Positions 8,539 to 17,200 of a stretch of 17,715 nt of DNA are shown here, piece after piece. The notes beneath the pieces were generated by a model. The model worked only from the letters and a program-made list of their open reading frames with translations. It ran no database searches and was not told where the DNA came from. Origin of the DNA: CAIVSN01 sp043778375 (lineage in GTDB: Bacteria; Patescibacteriota; Gracilibacteria; BD1-5; UBA2023). The stretch is taken from positions 1-17,715 of the forward strand of contig JAYWGH010000051.1 in assembly GCA_043778375.1 (NCBI GenBank), given 5' to 3'. Positions within the stretch are counted from its first letter, which is position 1. Each line of letters opens with the position of its first letter. The position numbers were made by a program, and so were the translations under genes.

Positions 8539-8838
8539 CTACATACCTGGGATGTTGAGCCCCATTGAGCCCATCACTCCCTTCATCTTCTCAGCAGCCA
8601 CCTCCTGAGATTTTTTGAGTCCCTTGTTGATAGCCTCACAAGCTGCCTTTTCGAGACGCTTTTGGTCAGAGAGGAGACTTGTGTCCTCGAGTACCACACT
8701 CACACACTTCATCTGCCCGTCTACAGTCACCACAAATCCATCACACTCTGCCTCTATGTGGATATTTGATAGCTCGTTTTGTATCTTCTGAGCCTCTTGT
8801 TGGAGCTTGAGGAGCTCTTGTGCTTTACTAAAATCCAT
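8539..8838 (-). CDS. ybaB: YbaB/EbfC family nucleoid-associated protein
   Basis: A 99-aa protein starting MDFSKAQELLKLQQEAQKIQNELSN. YbaB/EbfC proteins are small dimeric DNA-binding proteins with a helix-strands-helix tweezer shape. Visible here are the N-terminal helix, a central GFVVTVDGQMKCVSVVLED sheet segment, the C-terminal helix (EKAACEAINKGLKKSQEVAAEKM) and a short MGSMGLNIPGM tail typical of the family. Length fits. A longer reading from upstream is possible but would overlap the promoter; the start at 8838 matches family length. It has no TGA codon and ends in TAG. It is alone on its strand here, away from the recR/dnaX neighbours it often has in other bacteria. Confidence 0.93.
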   Translation of the reverse strand: MDFSKAQELLKLQQEAQKIQNELSNIHIEAECDGFVVTVDGQMKCVSVVLEDTSLLSDQKRLEKAACEAINKGLKKSQEVAAEKMKGVMGSMGLNIPGM

Positions 8839-8865
8839 ATGGTAGGTCTTAAAAATAATGACAGA

Positions 8866-8893
8866 ATTATAGGGGAGTTTGGGGCTTTTGCAA
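8866..8893 (-). promoter_or_regulatory. Promoter for ybaB
   Basis: On the minus strand TTGCAA (8888-8893), 16 bases, then a perfect TATAAT (8866-8871). Expected start about 20 bases upstream of the ATG at 8838. No Shine-Dalgarno motif lies in that short leader. Confidence 0.68.
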
Positions 8894-8927
8894 TTTTGGA
8901 CGAGTATAATAAAACTCATTCACTTTT

Positions 8928-8956
8928 TTGCCTCTAGTAAAATTTCATGCTAGTAT
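8928..8956 (+). promoter_or_regulatory. Extended -10 promoter for the acidic protein-pilT operon
   Basis: TTGCCT (8928-8933), 17 bases, then TAGTAT (8951-8956) preceded by TGC. The leader would be about 18 bases long with no purine-rich ribosome site before the ATG at 8981. Divergent from the ybaB promoter within a 142-base gap. Confidence 0.7.
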
Positions 8957-8980
8957 AGATTAAACCCTAACTAATTTCTT

Positions 8981-9622
8981 ATGTGATTTTTTGATACAAT
9001 CGTTGAGCCAGTAAAGACTGGAGCTAAAAGCGGTACTGCGGTAGCTGAGGCGGAATCTCTCCTGGTAGTTGATGCTCCAGAGGTAGCTGCTGAGCCTGTA
9101 GATGCTCTTGCCACACTCGTGCCTACTGCAGATCTCATTATTATTGATGATGAGCCTATGACGATTACTGTAGACTCCGTACCAGATACAGTGGTAGCAG
9201 TCGAATATGCAGATACTCCAGCCGAGGATGTAGTTATAATTAGTCCTGAGCCAACAGTAGAGTCACTCTTTGTTCTAGATACACAAGCTCCCGTAAACTA
9301 CGCTCCTATTGCAGATATTGCGGTCGTAGCTCCAGAGGTGACGATAGCCCGAGCTATTAATGAGCTTTCGGCGAGTGATGCGTACAATGGGACTCTCATC
9401 CAAGCAGCTCTTGACCGCGCTACAGCGCTGAAGGCCGAAAAATCCAATACTGAGACGGCACATGCTCTTGAGATCGAGCGACTCCAGGCAGAGCATGCAG
9501 CTCGTATGCAAGATCTCGATGATCAGGCAAAGGCGGCTCTCAAAGAGGCTGAGAAAATCCAAACACAAGGAAAGAAAACTGCTCGCATGCTCGAGCTTCT
9601 CCAAGCACATGCTCAATCATAA
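8981..9622 (+). CDS. Acidic protein with C-terminal coiled coil, unknown function
   Basis: A 213-aa protein starting M-G-F-F-D-T-I-V-E-P; its second codon is TGA (8984-8986). I chose ATG 8981 because it sits a short way after a good promoter and the frame is open and compositionally even from there. Residues about 20-135 are low in complexity and strongly acidic, rich in V, A, P, E and D (for example ADTPAEDVVIISPEPTVES). Residues about 140-205 form an alanine/glutamate/lysine coiled coil (TAHALEIERLQAEHAARMQ and following). No signal peptide, membrane helix or cysteine is seen. I do not recognise the family. The pilT gene starts three bases after its TAA, so it may be a cytoplasmic partner of that ATPase; this is inference. 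Confidence 0.82.
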
Positions 9623-9625
9623 TTT

Positions 9626-10684
9626 ATGTCTGAAACTACTGGTCTCACTCTCGAGTCCCTCCTCGCTCATGCGATCAAAATAGGAGCGTCTGATATTCAT
9701 ATTGCAGAAAACGAGCACCTTGCCTTTCGAGTACATGGAGAGCTCGGTAAACTCACGGCATCACCCGTACTCACTCCTGAGCAGTGTTCTGGGCTTACAA
9801 ATGAGCTTTATCATGGCGATGCGATCAAAGTAGCAGCCTTCAAGGAGCGTCGGGATGCTGACTTTGCGTATGTATCTGCTGATGGAACCCCTTTTCGAGT
9901 GAATGGGTTTTATAAGCTCGGGAAACTCGGATTTGTCCTCCGGCGTATTGAGCGCGAGGCTCGTCGTATGCAGGATCTCGGACTCCCGGCTGGAGTAGAT
10001 AAAATACTTACTGCCAAGCAAGGATTGTTTCTCATTACTGGACCGACCGGATCAGGTAAATCGACGACCATGGTATCGGTGATCGATCAGATCAATGAGG
10101 CTCGCCGAGAGCATATTATCACGATAGAGGATCCGATAGAGTTTATATTCACGGATAAAAACTCTATATTTTCACAACGAGAAGTCGGCAGAGATACAGA
10201 GTCATTTGTGTCGGCTATTCGGGCTGCAATGCGAGAAGATCCTGATATTGTCATGGTAGGGGAGATGCGAGATCGTGAGACGGTAGAGGCGGCGATGAAT
10301 CTTGCAGAGACGGGGCATCTCGTATTTTCAACGCTTCATACCTCAGGATCTGTCCAGACGATCAACCGTCTTATCCAGTTTTTTCATCCAGATATCCAGA
10401 CGCAGGTGCGAGTACGACTGGCTGACTCACTCCTGGGAGTGCTTTCTCAGCGCCTGATCCCCAAATCTGAGGGTCATGGTAGAGTAGGGATACATGAGCT
10501 CATGTTCATCACTCCTGCAATTCGCAACCTTATTAAGAGTGGGGATCTCGTCCAGATCAATAATAATATCGAGCTCGGGAGTCAAGATGGGATGATCACC
10601 ATGCGCAATAGTGCTGATAAACTGCGTGATGCAGGGACTGTGCGGGAAGAGGACTATATAGGGTACTTTACCAACAACGAGTAA
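9626..10684 (+). CDS. pilT: PilT-type twitching motility / pilus retraction ATPase
   Basis: A 352-aa secretion ATPase. PilT hexamers depolymerise type IV pili from the cytoplasmic side. The N-terminal domain has GASDIHIAENEHLAFRVHGE, the PilT entry motif. The Walker A loop GPTGSGKST is at residues 139-147, followed by the Asp box (ITIEDPIEFIF), Walker B (DPDIVMVGEMRD) and His box (GHLVFSTLHT), all intact. AIRAAMREDP and the later LADSLLGVLSQRLIPK also match PilT rather than PilB, which is longer and carries extra N-terminal domains and a zinc site. No TGA occurs in it. It is in an operon with the acidic coiled-coil protein and lies 68 bases upstream of the hairpin-protein genes. Pilin, PilC and PilB are not in the window. 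Ends in TAA. Confidence 0.95.
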   Translation: MSETTGLTLESLLAHAIKIGASDIHIAENEHLAFRVHGELGKLTASPVLTPEQCSGLTNELYHGDAIKVAAFKERRDADFAYVSADGTPFRVNGFYKLGKLGFVLRRIEREARRMQDLGLPAGVDKILTAKQGLFLITGPTGSGKSTTMVSVIDQINEARREHIITIEDPIEFIFTDKNSIFSQREVGRDTESFVSAIRAAMREDPDIVMVGEMRDRETVEAAMNLAETGHLVFSTLHTSGSVQTINRLIQFFHPDIQTQVRVRLADSLLGVLSQRLIPKSEGHGRVGIHELMFITPAIRNLIKSGDLVQINNNIELGSQDGMITMRNSADKLRDAGTVREEDYIGYFTNNE

Positions 10685-10699
10685 AACTCTCAATCAAGC

Positions 10700-10727
10700 T
10701 TGTCTCTCGAGATCTCTGTGCTATAAT
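10700..10727 (+). promoter_or_regulatory. Extended -10 promoter for the hairpin membrane-protein genes
   Basis: TTGTCT (10700-10705), 16 bases, then a perfect TATAAT (10722-10727) preceded by TGC. Expected start near 10734, giving a leader of about 19 bases with no Shine-Dalgarno motif before the ATG at 10753. Confidence 0.75.
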
Positions 10728-10752
10728 AGATGCATACTTTTAGTCTCTACGC

Positions 10753-11724
10753 ATGTCGATCGCCTCTTTGATCTCTGAGTCTCTTTCACTCGCCTTTCGT
10801 TTTTTTATATCTCGTGTGGGGGTAGCCTTTTGTCTTGCGCTTGCGAGTTTGGTCACTTTGATAGCACCGCCAGCTTTTGCGGGAGTACCTGCGATCCCAG
10901 GATCGAGTGAGCTTCGAGGGGTGAGCATGGGGACCTTTCAGGGGAATACGACTGCCGACAAGGCAAGTTCCGCAGCATTTAAAGTACTTAGTAGTGCCAA
11001 AGTTATCCTCAATGGACTCGCAGTAATCTTTATTGTATATCTTGGTATTATGATGGTCATCGCGTACGGCGATGATGGTCAGCTTTCCAAGCTCAAAACT
11101 CAGTTTATCTATATTCTTACGGCATTTTTATTTATCAATATCCCGGGGCAACTTTACAATATTGTAACCTCTGGACGTAATACAGGGCAGCGGGATGTGA
11201 CTGGAGCCCCGACAGCAGGAGATTTTTGAGTATCACGCACAACCGGCTCTAACTTATTTATAAATTTTGATGTCTGGAATACTACCATCGAAAATGGTGT
11301 GGTTGCCTTTATGCGAATTATTATCATTGGATTTGCGGTGTTTTATTTTACTCTTGCGGGGTTTAAACTCCTCATATCAGGGGGGAATGAGGAGTCAGTA
11401 AAAAATGCGAAACGCCAAGTTACCTACTGAGTACTCGCACTCATATTTCTCGGGGTAATACAGGGATGGGTGTCAGTTGTGTACTCAGGGAATATCTCTG
11501 GAGGACAGACAGTATTTGCCTCTATAGCAAACCTCGCACTCTTTTTTGCAGGACCTGTGGCAATATTTTTTCTTACAATCGGAGCGTGGTACTTTATTAC
11601 TTCTGCGGGGGATGAAGAAAGAATGAAGAAATGAAAGTCTATTGTGATCAATACCTTTATTGCAGTGATTATCCTTCTCGCTTCATATACATTCCTCAAG
11701 GATCTTTCTGACTTTACCCTCTAA
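10753..11724 (+). CDS. Secreted membrane protein with three VirB2/T4SS-pilin-like hairpins
   Basis: A 323-aa protein. Residues about 20-43 are a signal peptide or anchor (VAFCLALASLVTLIAPPAFA). Three two-helix hairpins follow, at about 83-133, 185-243 and 257-314. Each has hydrophobic helix, a short S/G-G-[ND/E]-rich polar turn with lysines, and a second hydrophobic helix: VIAYGDDGQLSKLK, LLISGGNEESVKNAK, FITSAGDEERMKKGK. This is the layout of VirB2/TrbC and of the T4SS-pilin family of CPR bacteria, usually present once per protein. TGA codons at 11227 (Gly159), 11428 (Gly226) and 11632 (Gly294) join the hairpins; under the standard code only the first would be seen. The next gene, four bases on, has a single hairpin of the same type. 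Role in a surface or secretion apparatus is inferred from fold and from pilT nearby. Confidence 0.85.
10999..11694 (+). repeat. Three two-helix hairpin units within one gene (protein-level repeat)
   Basis: Units at about 10999-11151, 11305-11481 and 11521-11694. The polar turns align as A-Y-G-D-D-G-Q-L-S-K-L-K, I-S-G-G-N-E-E-S-V-K-N-A-K and T-S-A-G-D-E-E-R-M-K-K-G-K, each between hydrophobic helices; the following gene has a fourth (T-S-G-G-N-S-D-S-Q-K). Similarity is by eye and at the protein level only. Confidence 0.7.
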
Positions 11725-11727
11725 ATC

Positions 11728-12189
11728 ATGACGGCTTCATTTTTTGCACATCTTAAGAAGTACTCAGACCGAGTGGTATTTGCTCTTTTATTGATCATTG
11801 TCCTCCTCGCAACTGTGGCTATTGGACTTACGCCAAAAGCGAGTGCTGCCTCAGTAGAGGTGACGGTAACTGAGAAGATCCCGGGTGCTGGCTGTGTCGA
11901 GAAAAAAGGTGGTGGCGTAACACAAAGGCAGTACACATGTACGGTTGAATGAGGGTTTGGAACCGTACAAAAGATGCTCGGTGGACTCATCAAGTACGCG
12001 ACATTTATCACAGCACTCCTCGGAGTACTGATGGTAGTATTCTCGGGAATACAGTATGCGACATCGGGAGGAAATAGTGACTCCCAGAAAGCTGCAGTAG
12101 GTCGCATTCAGGCACTCATTGCGGGGATGCTTCTTTTGTTTTTTGTGGGGTTCATACTTAACACGATCGCTCCTTGGATATATAGTTAG
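11728..12189 (+). CDS. Secreted VirB2/T4SS-pilin-like two-helix protein
   Basis: A 153-aa protein. Residues 16-41 are a signal peptide (VVFALLLIIVLLATVAIGLT, probable cut after KASA). A mature N-terminal region (42-80) has two cysteines, C56 and C71, which could form a disulfide. Then comes one hairpin: helix about 88-110, turn ATSGGNSDSQKAAVGR, helix about 127-147. This matches the pilin-like subunits of type IV secretion systems and resembles the hairpins of the preceding gene. TGA at 11950-11952 is Gly75 in VEGGFGTV. Ends in TAG. With a cleaved signal peptide and a short hairpin it is the better candidate for a polymerising subunit; the larger neighbour might be a scaffold. That division of labour is a guess. 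Confidence 0.85.
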
Positions 12190-12222
12190 AAGAGTGAAAG
12201 TTATATTCCCTAATCTTTATAC

Positions 12223-12405
12223 ATGAGTTCTCTGCATATTTCTGAAACTTATACCCCAGCGGTCGCAATTATTCCGGAAGTCGGGGATAATTGATCTGCT
12301 TTCCCTAAGAGAATTCATACTCAACAAGAGATTCGAGATATTCTCACTCATGAAGCACGTCAACTTTCTCAAGGATATGATATTGGCTGGGGTGAATGGA
12401 ATTAG
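12223..12405 (+). CDS. Small 60-aa protein of unknown function
   Basis: A 60-aa frame starting MSSLHISETYTPAVAIIPEVG and ending GYDIGWGEWN-TAG, with one TGA (12292-12294) as Gly24. It is flanked by the pilin-like gene 33 bases upstream and a convergent gene 13 bases downstream, and the frame fills the gap neatly. It has no membrane segment or cysteine; the middle (HTQQEIRDILTHEARQL) should be a helix and the C-terminus is rich in glycine and tryptophan. TAATCT sits six bases before the ATG, but I see no good -35. Family not recognised; its small size leaves some doubt that it is translated. Confidence 0.55.
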
Positions 12406-12418
12406 TAAAAGCTAATGT

Positions 12419-14137
12419 TTACTCATGAAACTCTCGACTATAGCAAGCATGACAGTACATCTTTTCAGGTCTGACTGGATTGATAGGGGTACTGATATCG
12501 ACGCCGCAGCTATCGCACTTCCTCTCAAATAGTATCTGGCCTCGTCCTTTTTGCTGGCGTCTCTCTCTGCGAATTTCGGGGTGTAGTCGAGGGAGCGAAA
12601 GGGATAGCTCATTATAGAGTTCAAACTCCTGAGCTGTGATGCGAAAGAGTTTTCAGGACTCCTTGCATTCTATGGCCCAATTCACAACATCCTCGGGTAT
12701 TTCTTGGCTGTTATCGGGTAATAAGTTCGCTGGGATTACCCTTGAGACCGTGGGCAGTGAGGGCATATGATCTGACCAAGGATAGCCTATTGTGAGTGCT
12801 TCCTCTTTTGATAATCTCTGATAGAGATGAGCCGTACTCCTATTATACCCAAAGGGGCTATACTTTTCTGGGAAGAATTCCCCCCACTCTCAGAGGTCTG
12901 TCATCTCAGAGATGATTTCTGATATTTTCTTAAAGTATTCTGCTTCTGTATAGGCAATATTGAGGATATGATACTTTTTGTGCTTGAGCCCAATACATCC
13001 AAAACAGTACTGACAATCCGTACAAAGGTGACAATACATAAGTTCACTGCATCCTTCAAAGAGCTCCATACAAAAAAGGCAGTGGTAGGGGTTTACTCAC
13101 GAGATACACTCCATACATCGCTCGGCTCCTACTGGGCTCGCGTCGATGCAGTCTTTTCCATCCCAATTTGCGAGAGAGTAATGACAGTTGATTGAGTTTG
13201 CAGAGTCGTAGAGCTCGTAACAACTGTTACAGTTTGATATACGATCTCCCACGCAGTCCTCACTATTTTGGATCACTCGATCTGGAAGTATTGCTGTTTT
13301 TAAGAGCTCGTTATATCTGAGAAGATTCACCTTATCTTGCCCGTAGGACCCATTATCTATATGATCTGCTTTATATCTCTCGTACTCCGTGGGGGTTACG
13401 GGCTCATTGTTTACATAGTACTTTTTATGTCGGAGATTTGTGGAGAAGAGACAAAAAGAACAATCTTGCAGATTACTTCCCCAGTGACAGTCGATACAGC
13501 TCGATGAGGACTCGAGAAATGTGCAATTTTGACTCCTCTCTACATGATGGGAGTAGGCGATATTATCTGAGTGAAATACATAGCTTGATTCAACTACATT
13601 TCTGCTCTGTAGTATCCATGTTGAGTAGTATACATTCTCACAGGCATTACCGATAGATAGGAAATAACTGTTCTTGCAATCAATTGCCCAACTATAGGGG
13701 CAATTTTCGTTGGATATACTGGCTGGCGCTCCGATGAGGGGAATAGTTGAGTATATTTCAAAAAACTGTTTGAAAAATCACTCTCACTCTGAGCTATATA
13801 CTCGACCATAATCGAGTGGATTCCAGGCATCTGAGTGCCAATAGTGCGGTGAAACTATGTTCTCAGGTCGTTCGGGAGTAAAATTGGAGATAAACTCAGT
13901 TCCAGTTGCTGGGCAAACCCGTTTTGCGAAGAAGTTTGGATTGGTAAATAGTATCCTGCGTATCTGTCGTGCAAAGGGGGATTGAGTGGGAAGGGGGATT
14001 GAGTAGCGTACTCCACTGATGGTAGGGGAGAGCTGCTCGTAGAGGGCTTTGTCCTCGGGTCTGATGACAAAGTTACGCCCAGTAACTCGACAGATACGAG
14101 TTTCACTGATTGATCAGTTATTTTGAGGATTAGTCAT
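12419..14137 (-). CDS. Cysteine-rich CPR protein with duplicated Cys/HKKY module and C-terminal zinc ribbon
   Basis: A 572-aa protein with six TGA glycines (residues 8, 118, 120, 347, 416, 495) and about 30 cysteines. The N-terminus has CRVTGRNFVIRPEDKALYEQL and CPATGTEFISNF, then HYWHSDAWNPLDYG and a F-x-x-Q-F segment. Residues 146-390 contain many spaced Cys and Asn-x-x-Cys units in roughly 20-residue steps, suggestive of a stacked or beta-helical fold. The block C-x-x-C...L-[RK]-H-K-K-Y...T-x-x-E-Y occurs twice (226-252 and 375-401). WGEFFPEKYSPFGYN (418-432) is a motif I recall from many uncharacterised CPR proteins of this type. A C-terminal zinc ribbon (C541, C544, C562, C565) ends the protein. 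No signal peptide. Function unknown; metal or nucleic-acid binding is plausible. Under the standard code it would be seen as several scraps. Start chosen at the ATG downstream of a plausible promoter; ends in TAA. Confidence 0.86.
12443..12517 (-). other. Zinc-ribbon segment at the C-terminus of the cysteine-rich protein
   Basis: Residues 541-565: C-D-S-C, 17 residues, C-H-A-C, with P-I-N-P-V-R-P-E-K-M-Y before the second pair. Two C-x-x-C knuckles at this spacing and an R-P-E-x-x-Y-C-x-x-C-Y ending form a typical zinc ribbon. Preceded by a basic stretch (RRERRQQKGRG) that could bind nucleic acid. Confidence 0.75.
12911..13015 (-). repeat. Second copy of the C-x-x-C / HKKY module (protein-level repeat)
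   Basis: Residues 375-409. Shares C-x-x-C, L-K-H-K-K-Y, a T-x-x-E-Y and a final I-I/H-I with the first copy 149 residues earlier. The similarity is in the protein, not obvious in the DNA, so the duplication is old. Confidence 0.65.
13358..13462 (-). repeat. First copy of the C-x-x-C / HKKY module (protein-level repeat)
   Basis: Residues 226-260. C226-x-x-C229 is followed by N-L-R-H-K-K-Y-Y-V-N-N and T-P-T-E-Y-E-R-Y, parallel in order and spacing to the copy at residues 375-409. Confidence 0.65.
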
Positions 14138-14155
14138 AATGCGAAAGTTACATCT

Positions 14156-14183
14156 ATTATGGGGTGAGTTGTATGCCTTACAA
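14156..14183 (-). promoter_or_regulatory. Putative promoter for the cysteine-rich gene
   Basis: On the minus strand TTGTAA (14178-14183), 16 bases, then CATAAT (14156-14161). The ATG at 14137 lies 18 bases past the -10, with no Shine-Dalgarno motif between. It sits downstream of the hairpin that follows rpoC. Confidence 0.48.
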
Positions 14184-14213
14184 GAGCGATAGTGTCGATA
14201 CTGAGTCATGTTA

Positions 14214-14242
14214 TAACCCCCCACTCTCACAAGCGGGGGGTT
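14214..14242 (-). terminator. GC-rich hairpin after rpoC, probable terminator
   Basis: TAACCCCCC (14214-14222) pairs perfectly with GGGGGGTTA (14234-side, 14235-14243) around a 12-base loop. It begins about 18 bases past the rpoC stop. The run of six T lies before the stem in the rpoC transcript rather than after it, where only TTATAAC follows, so it is not a textbook intrinsic terminator. It may end rpoC transcription or protect the 3' end of the message. Confidence 0.55.
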
Positions 14243-14260
14243 AAAAAATTTCCTGCAGTA

Positions 14261-17200
14261 CTACACTCGATCAAATTCCTCCACCTGACTCTCATCACGA
14301 GCAGCTCGTGAGTATGGTGACTCAAACTCGAGACTTGGGTCATCGAGACCAAAGTACTCACCGATGTTTCGGTTGTTCTCAAAGTACTCGAGAGTTGGGA
14401 TGAGTCGTCCGATGATAACATTTTCCTTGAGCCCTTCGAGCTTGTCGATCTTTTTGGCAGTAGAAGCGTCCACTAGTACTCGTACCGTCTCCTGAAACGA
14501 AGCTGCAGAGAGCCATGAGTCAGTAAAGAGTGATATCTTTGTAAGTCCGAGAAGGAGTCGTGTTCCGATCGCTTCAGTCTTGCCTGCGATAGCGAGGGTA
14601 GCGTTTTCCTTTTTAAATGAGATGATATCAACGATATCTCCAGGGAAGAATGAGCTATCTCCCGCATTGGTGATCTTGATCTTTGAGAACATCTGTCGAA
14701 CGATGAGCTCAATATGCTTGGAGTTAACCGTCTGTCCTTGAGAAGAGTAGATCTCCTTGATATCATTGACGATATAGAGCTCAGTAATGATCGGCCCAGC
14801 AAGTTCCATCAAACGATGAATATTGATATGTCACTCGATGAGTTTGTCTCCCATGCGTACATGATCCTTCTCGACGACGAGGAGATTCTTGGACGCATCA
14901 ACTGTATAGTCGATAGTACGAGGCGTCTCATCCTCGATGACGATGATATTGGTATCAATTCGTCGTACAATACCATCATGGAGTGCCGTTACCTTGAGTT
15001 TGGTCTCTTTTGACTTAGCGAGGATCTGCTTGCCGAGAACCTTGTCACCAACCTTAATAGTGGGCTTGAAGTGCTCGTCTGTGAGGTAGTGCTCGTATGA
15101 CTCGATTGTACTCGCTTGGAGTGTAATAGTCACACTTCGACCCTCGTAGCGTATCTGGCTGATCTCTCCATCGATCTCAGCAATAGTTGCCTCATATTTA
15201 GGATTGCGTGCCTCGAGGAGCTCCTCAACTCGAGTGAGTCCCTGTGTGATGTCCCCTCCTTCTTTGACAACTCCTCCAGAGTGGAATGTTCTCATAGTGA
15301 GCTGCGTTCCTGGCTCTCCGATAGACTGTGCGGCGATAATACCGACCGGAGTCCCTGGAGTGGCGAGTCTGTGTGTCCCAAGGTCGAGACCGTAACATTT
15401 TTGACATACTCCCTCCTCGGTCTCACAAGTGAGAATAGATCGTACACATGCGGTCTCTACTCCTGCGCTTGCGAGTTCGGCAGCGAGCTCCTTGGTGACG
15501 ATAGTTCCTTCGTCTGCGAGTTTCTTCCCTGCATGCATCACGTCCTTCGCAAGGAATTTTCCGGTGATCTTTTCCTCAAAGCTCTCTCGAAATATAGATT
15601 TTGAGCTATCTCGGTGAATCTCCTCGTAGTGTACTGTTCCACAGTCATGCTCACGGATGAGGATATTTTGTGCAGCGTCGACAAGCCTACGAGTGAGGTA
15701 TCCTGACTGAGCCGTCTTGAGGGCAGTATCTGCTTTTCCTTTTCGACCCGAGTGGGTGTTGATAAAGTACTCAAGTACTGAGAGACCCTCTTTGTAGTTG
15801 GCCTTGATAGGGAGCTCAATCGTCTTCCCTGATGGAGAGGCAACGAGTCCCTTCATTCCACAGAGCTGTGTGAGATTTCCCCAGTCTCCTCGAGCTCCAG
15901 AGTCGATCATATTAAAGATCGAGTTATCTGCCTTATAGTAAGGCTTGAGCTCTTTTTCAATCTGGCTCTTGATCGCTGACCAGGCCTTTACTGACTGCTC
16001 GTAGCGCTCCTGCTCAGTGAGGAGTCCATTCCAGTATGCCTTTTGGATCGCCTTGATCTTGTCCTCACCCTCGCTGATGTGCACTCCCTTTTCAGTAGGA
16101 GTGATCATGTCTGCAATAGATATCGAGAGACCAGATACCGTAGCGTAGGTGAACCCCATAGCCTTGATACGGTCTGCAAAAAATGCAGTATCCTCAGATC
16201 CTAGAAGTGTAAACGCTCGTGAGAGAAGCTTGCGAATTCCTTTCTTTCCAAGTGTCTCGTTGATGTATCCGAGTCCTGGAGGAATAATCTCATTGAATAT
16301 CACTCGCCCAAAAGTTGTAGCCGTTGTGACCCCATCGAGACGTATATTGATCGGAGTTTGGAGCTTGATCACTCCATTGTCGTAGGCGTTTTGTGCATCG
16401 TCACGACCTGCAAATGAGTATTTTACTGGCTCATCGAACTCCTTGGTGAGGTAGTAACATCCAAGGATCATATCCTGAGCTGGTGCAACAATTGGCTCTC
16501 CATTGGATGGGTTGAGCATGTTCTTTGAAGTCACCATGAGGTTTGCGGCCTCAGCCTGTGCCTCGCTCGTGAGAGGGAGATGCACGGCCATTTGGTCACC
16601 GTCAAAGTCCGCGTTAAACGCACTACAGCAGAGGGGGTGGAGCTGGATTGCCTTTCCTTCAATGAGTTTTGGACGAAATGCCTGAATACCAAGTCGGTGA
16701 AGGGTAGGTGCTCGATTGAGGAGCACATACTTTCCTTCGATAACTTCATCGAGACAGTCCCAGACTTCTTTTCCGAGTTCTTCGATGATCTTTTCAGCGT
16801 GCTTCACATTGTAGGCGATCTCCTTTTGGATCATTCGCCCAATGACAAATGGCTTGAAAAGGATGAGGGCCATAGACTTTGGAAGTCCACACTCGTTCAT
16901 CTCGAGAGTTGGTCCGACGACGATAACTGATCGCCCAGAGTAGTCGACTCGCTTTCCGAGGAGATTCTGACGGAATCGTCCTTGCTTTCCCTTGAGGATA
17001 TCAGCGAGAGACTTGAGTTTTTTCTTGGTAGCGGTGGTGTATCCAGGTCGGTTTGATCGAACATCTCCGTTTATGAGCATGTCGACTGCCTCTTGAAGCA
17101 TTCGCTTTTCATTCTTGAGGATAACCTCCGGAGCTCCAAGCTCCATGAGCTTACGGAGTCGATTGTTCCGATTGATCACACGACGGTAGAGATCATTGAG

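Noticed and set aside
12401..12418. Small hairpin ATTAG/CTAAT between the 60-aa gene and the cysteine-rich gene as a bidirectional terminator
   Set aside because: Only five AT-rich pairs with a six-base loop and no proper T run; too weak to call.
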